Assembly (NCBI GenBank): GCA_018882545.1
Contig: VERS01000081.1
Span: 1-7,734 of the forward strand
Reading direction: 5' to 3'
Length of the DNA stretch: 7,734 bases
From: Mycobacterium sp.
GTDB taxonomy: Bacteria; Actinomycetota; Actinomycetes; Mycobacteriales; Mycobacteriaceae
In this document: positions 7,001-7,734 of the stretch, one piece after another
Layout of the letters: every line of letters begins with the position of its first letter
Position numbering within the stretch: the first letter of the stretch is position 1
Notes under the pieces: generated by a model
What the model was told of the DNA's origin: nothing
Seen by the model: the letters and a program-made list of their open reading frames with translations, nothing else
Database searches by the model: none
Program-made: the position numbers and the translations under genes

Positions 7001-7734
7001 GGGTTGCGCAGGTTGTCCACCCAGTAGTCGGCGTCGAAGGCCGGTGGCCCGGCCTCGGTGCGCTCACCGGTTGTCACGAAAACCGGTATCGCCGGTGGCT
7101 GGGGGTTCAGATCGGCCAGTGCGGCCCGCAGATCCGGCAGGACCGGGTCGATGATCGCGTGGTGGGACGCCACGTCGACCTCGACCCGGCGGGCCAGCCG
7201 GTCCTGGGCGGCCACCGCCGCGATCACCGCGTCCACCTGTTCGGGCGGACCGGCGACCACCACCTGCCGCGGGGATGCCTCCACCGCCACCGCGACATCC
7301 GGATAGCCGGCCAGCAGTTCCTCGGCGGCCGCCGCGGACAGCTCCAGCAGCGCCATCGCGCCCTGACCGGACAGCCGCGCCATCAGCCGCGACCGGGTGG
7401 CGATGACTTTCAGCCCCTGCGCCGGCGTCAGCGCACCGGCCACCACTGCCGCGCTCACCTCGCCCATCGAATGCCCGATCACGGCATCGGGCAGGACACC
7501 ATGGGCGCGCCACAACGCGGTCAGGGCCAGTTGCATGCCGACCAGCACCGGCTGGATCCGGTCGATGCCGACGACCGGTTCGCCGGACTGCAGGATCTGG
7601 CGCAGCGAGAATCCGGCCTGGGCGACGAACACCGGCTCCAACTCGTCGACGGCGGCCGCGAAAGCCGGTTCGTCGGCCAGCAGCCGACGTCCCATCCCTG
7701 CCCACTGCGAACCCTGACCGGAGAAGACGAACAC
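4039..7734 (-). CDS. Modular type I polyketide synthase, Pps family, 5'-truncated (AT-KR-DH-like-ACP visible)
   Basis: An extension module of a cytosolic lipid-forming polyketide synthase, of which 1231 residues are visible. The 5' end is missing: the window edge falls at the first residues of the AT, so a KS and linker should lie beyond base 7734, and the GTG there is an internal valine codon, not a start. Domains in order: AT about residues 1-300 (GHSMGE, Ser89; VASHH at 188-192), KR 360-790 (IGATGNVG at 567-574; Lys671, Ser695, Tyr708, Asn712), DH-like 832-1080 (His850, Asp1002), ACP 1106-1185 (GLDS, phosphopantetheine Ser1144), and an acidic tail to 1231. No ER or thioesterase is visible, so the chain passes to the next protein. 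It overlaps the downstream PKS gene by ATGA. From memory of M. tuberculosis proteins, the KR resembles PpsB, while the DH-like domain, ACP and tail resemble PpsA. KR before DH-like is not the usual order. The PKS call is secure; the exact pathway is inferred and no gene symbol is justified. Confidence 0.96.
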   Translation of the reverse strand: MFVFSGQGSQWAGMGRRLLADEPAFAAAVDELEPVFVAQAGFSLRQILQSGEPVVGIDRIQPVLVGMQLALTALWRAHGVLPDAVIGHSMGEVSAAVVAGALTPAQGLKVIATRSRLMARLSGQGAMALLELSAAAAEELLAGYPDVAVAVEASPRQVVVAGPPEQVDAVIAAVAAQDRLARRVEVDVASHHAIIDPVLPDLRAALADLNPQPPAIPVFVTTGERTEAGPPAFDADYWVDNLRNPVRFSQAVAAAGARHTFFVEVSPHPLLSYAVDQSLEGVHHHTLGTLLRDTCDTVTFRANLNATHTVRPPEVPHPDEPRPVLPATPWHHTRHWLEVSAPESGSPAAAPGPSGSRPVAGADWSHDLVWPVDDLPAATSDRRWLVLGEAGDPAAGELAALLGEDSRALAITEADATALGGADYVAYIPLPSARIDPADGYRLFNSTRRLLAVLAGMPQPPRLMIVTRNGQPIADGDPCDPAQAGLWGMGRTIRLEHPEIWAGIVDVDESTPAELLAAILAAESLGRGDDDQAVYRRGLRHVPRLVRSAVPAVGLTRFEGNTSHLVIGATGNVGPHLIRQLAEMGAATVIAVSRSGSTQSADLHDELSRLGSTLVEVAADAADDAAMTALFERFGADLPPLEGVYLAALAGGEALLTEMSDADVNTMFRAKLDAAAVLHRLTLRTPVRHFVLFSSITGILGSRWLGHYTAANTYLGGLAYARRRLGLAATVIEWGLWKSWADAQPSTKAAGLTPMPNEVAIRMLPAALSPDSGVRSVVVGADWQRLADAYRMRAPLPVIDRLLAGAEGTGVGEVPEPAFGTLLGEPAETGPGLRWRAALLPDAKPYPGGHRVRGVEVVPVSVLLQTLSVAAQRSGASALGDVRFEYPIVAEQPRVIQVLAGDAVGEPVTVSSSVGPNTPEDRWTRHCSARIAAALPDPTPGEAESAPAPEFSWDPASIAELQRKSGVEGQPFVWSVNSCEPVPGGLRAVVTVPDASMPALIDAAVHLARLLDDSESLMLPAAIAAVAVGEGAGTPSGAGMVVEVRRCGEAGADLLVDITARDSDGGICLDIRGLRYAQVDSVPVATDAGPAAEPINVPDWSAMAGDQVVDELRTRLRTIMARELGMPETAVDFDRPFPELGLDSMMAMTLLRDAKALVAMELSATMLWNHPTLTSFAEHVAGLLTPEPAPDEEPAEETAEDSFSVLDALFDSVEGGGLEGSIEGSLEGEAR
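4042..4179 (-). other. Acidic C-terminal docking tail of the upstream PKS
   Basis: The last 46 residues of the upstream protein follow the ACP. They are strongly acidic (DEEPAEETAED at 1191-1201) and contain a short amphipathic segment, SFSVLDALFDSVEG, at 1202-1215. A very similar SVLDSLFDRIES segment is recalled near the C-terminus of PpsA. In modular PKSs such tails form helices that bind the N-terminus of the next protein, which here is encoded immediately downstream. The final 12 or so residues are low-complexity repeats (L/I-E-G-S). Confidence 0.7.
4048..4083 (-). repeat. 12-bp tandem repeat, three units, at the 3' end of the upstream PKS gene
   Basis: On the minus strand the units read CTGGAAGGCAGC (4083-4072), ATAGAAGGCAGC (4071-4060) and CTGGAAGGTGAA (4059-4048). 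They encode LEGS, IEGS and LEGE. The first two differ at two bases; the third has diverged at its end. Unit length is a multiple of three, so copy-number change would alter the tail length without shifting frame. Confidence 0.85.
4180..4419 (-). other. Acyl carrier protein domain of the upstream PKS
   Basis: A carrier domain of about 80 residues (1106-1185) that holds the growing chain on a phosphopantetheine arm. The attachment site is Ser1144 in ELGLDSMMAM. Flanking helices read VVDELRTRLRTIMARELG before the site and ELSATMLWNHPTL after it. The ELSATMLxNHPT wording is shared with the C-terminal ACP recalled from PpsA. Confidence 0.95.
4495..5241 (-). other. Dehydratase-like (hot-dog) domain placed after the KR
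   Basis: Residues about 832-1080 align by eye with PKS dehydratases. The first hot-dog half has HRVRGVEVVP at 850-859, which fits HxxxGxxxxP with His850. The second half has LIDAAVH at 1000-1006, which fits DxxxQ/H with Asp1002. The segment closely resembles the DH-like region recalled from PpsA (shared wording such as LPDAKPYPGGH and DRWTRH), where the glycine of the first motif is changed and the domain lies before the KR. Here it lies between the KR and the ACP. Whether it dehydrates, is only structural, or does another DH-family reaction cannot be decided from sequence. Confidence 0.78.
5365..6657 (-). other. Ketoreductase domain of the upstream PKS
   Basis: An NADPH-dependent beta-ketoreductase covering about residues 360-790. 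A degenerate structural half (360-555, with LWGMGRTIRLEHPEIW near 486-501) precedes the Rossmann half that opens with IGATGNVG at 567-574. The catalytic set Lys671, Ser695, Tyr708, Asn712 has normal spacing (13 residues from Ser to Tyr). The stretch before Tyr reads GSRWLGHY, not the common GQxxY form; the same wording is recalled from PpsB. There is no LDD motif, so a B-type stereochemical assignment is not supported, but neither is a clear A-type one. It should be active and leave a beta-hydroxyl. Confidence 0.9.
6835..7734 (-). other. Acyltransferase domain of the upstream PKS
   Basis: This domain loads the extender unit onto the ACP of the module. Residues 2-10 carry the FVFSGQGSQ entry motif, Ser89 sits in GHSMGE, and the specificity loop reads VASHH at 188-192, with His191 as the catalytic-type histidine. 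VASH corresponds to the YASH signature of methylmalonyl-selective ATs rather than HAFH of malonyl ATs. M. tuberculosis PpsD, a methylmalonyl module, has the same VASHH, while PpsB has VAPHN (recalled). The post-AT linker ends in TPWHHTRHW near residue 336. Confidence 0.93.
6915..7734 (-). repeat. Paralogous AT repeat, copy A (upstream PKS)
   Basis: This stretch matches 1560-2374 in the same orientation, offset by about 5354-5360 bases. Runs that are identical or nearly so include the segment around 7369-7420 (against about 2009-2060) and 7660-7682 (against about 2300-2322). It is a homologous domain duplication, not a mobile element. Confidence 0.8.

Noticed and set aside
7732..7734. GTG at the window edge as a true start of a stand-alone AT protein
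   Set aside because: The residue aligns with an internal valine (Val557) of the downstream PKS at the AT entry motif. A KS and linker are expected before it, so the gene is cut by the window.
1..7734. Assignment as the canonical ppsC-ppsD gene pair
   Set aside because: The downstream gene is PpsD-like in its AT and DH, but the upstream protein ends KR-DH-like-ACP with no ER visible, unlike PpsC, and its tail is PpsA-like.

Overview
The window is GC-rich DNA with the codon bias of a high-GC actinomycete. Both proteins closely resemble the phthiocerol synthase (Pps) family of mycobacterial type I polyketide synthases, so the source is very probably a Mycobacterium sensu lato. The species cannot be told from this window. 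Every base is coding on the minus strand. There are no RNA genes, insertion sequences, CRISPR arrays, promoters or terminators, and no non-coding stretch.

Layout, read 5'->3' on the minus strand (high to low coordinates). Positions 7734-4039 are the 3' part of a first modular PKS gene. It enters the window exactly at the start of its acyltransferase (AT) and continues ketoreductase (KR), a dehydratase-like (DH-like) domain, acyl carrier protein (ACP) and an acidic C-terminal tail. Positions 4042-1 are the 5' part of a second modular PKS gene, with ketosynthase (KS), AT, DH and the start of the KR structural subdomain, running off the window at base 1. The genes overlap by 4 bases (ATGA), and a good ribosome binding site lies inside the end of the first gene, so they form a translationally coupled operon.

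Together they look like two consecutive extension modules of a lipid assembly line. The acyl chain on the ACP of the first protein would pass to the KS of the second through tail-to-head docking like that of PpsA to PpsB. Both ATs carry a VASHH signature, as in the methylmalonyl-loading PpsD (recalled from M. tuberculosis), so the product is probably methyl-branched at both positions. The parts do not follow the classical ppsA-E order. The first protein combines a PpsB-like KR with a PpsA-like DH-like domain and ACP. The second joins a PpsB-like front end and KS to a PpsD-like AT and DH.

The most unusual point is the domain order of the first protein: the DH-like domain lies after the KR, not before it, and keeps both catalytic-type motifs. 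Other points are a near-duplicate AT segment about 5.36 kb apart and a 12-bp tandem repeat in the docking tail whose last unit supplies the ribosome binding site of the second gene.
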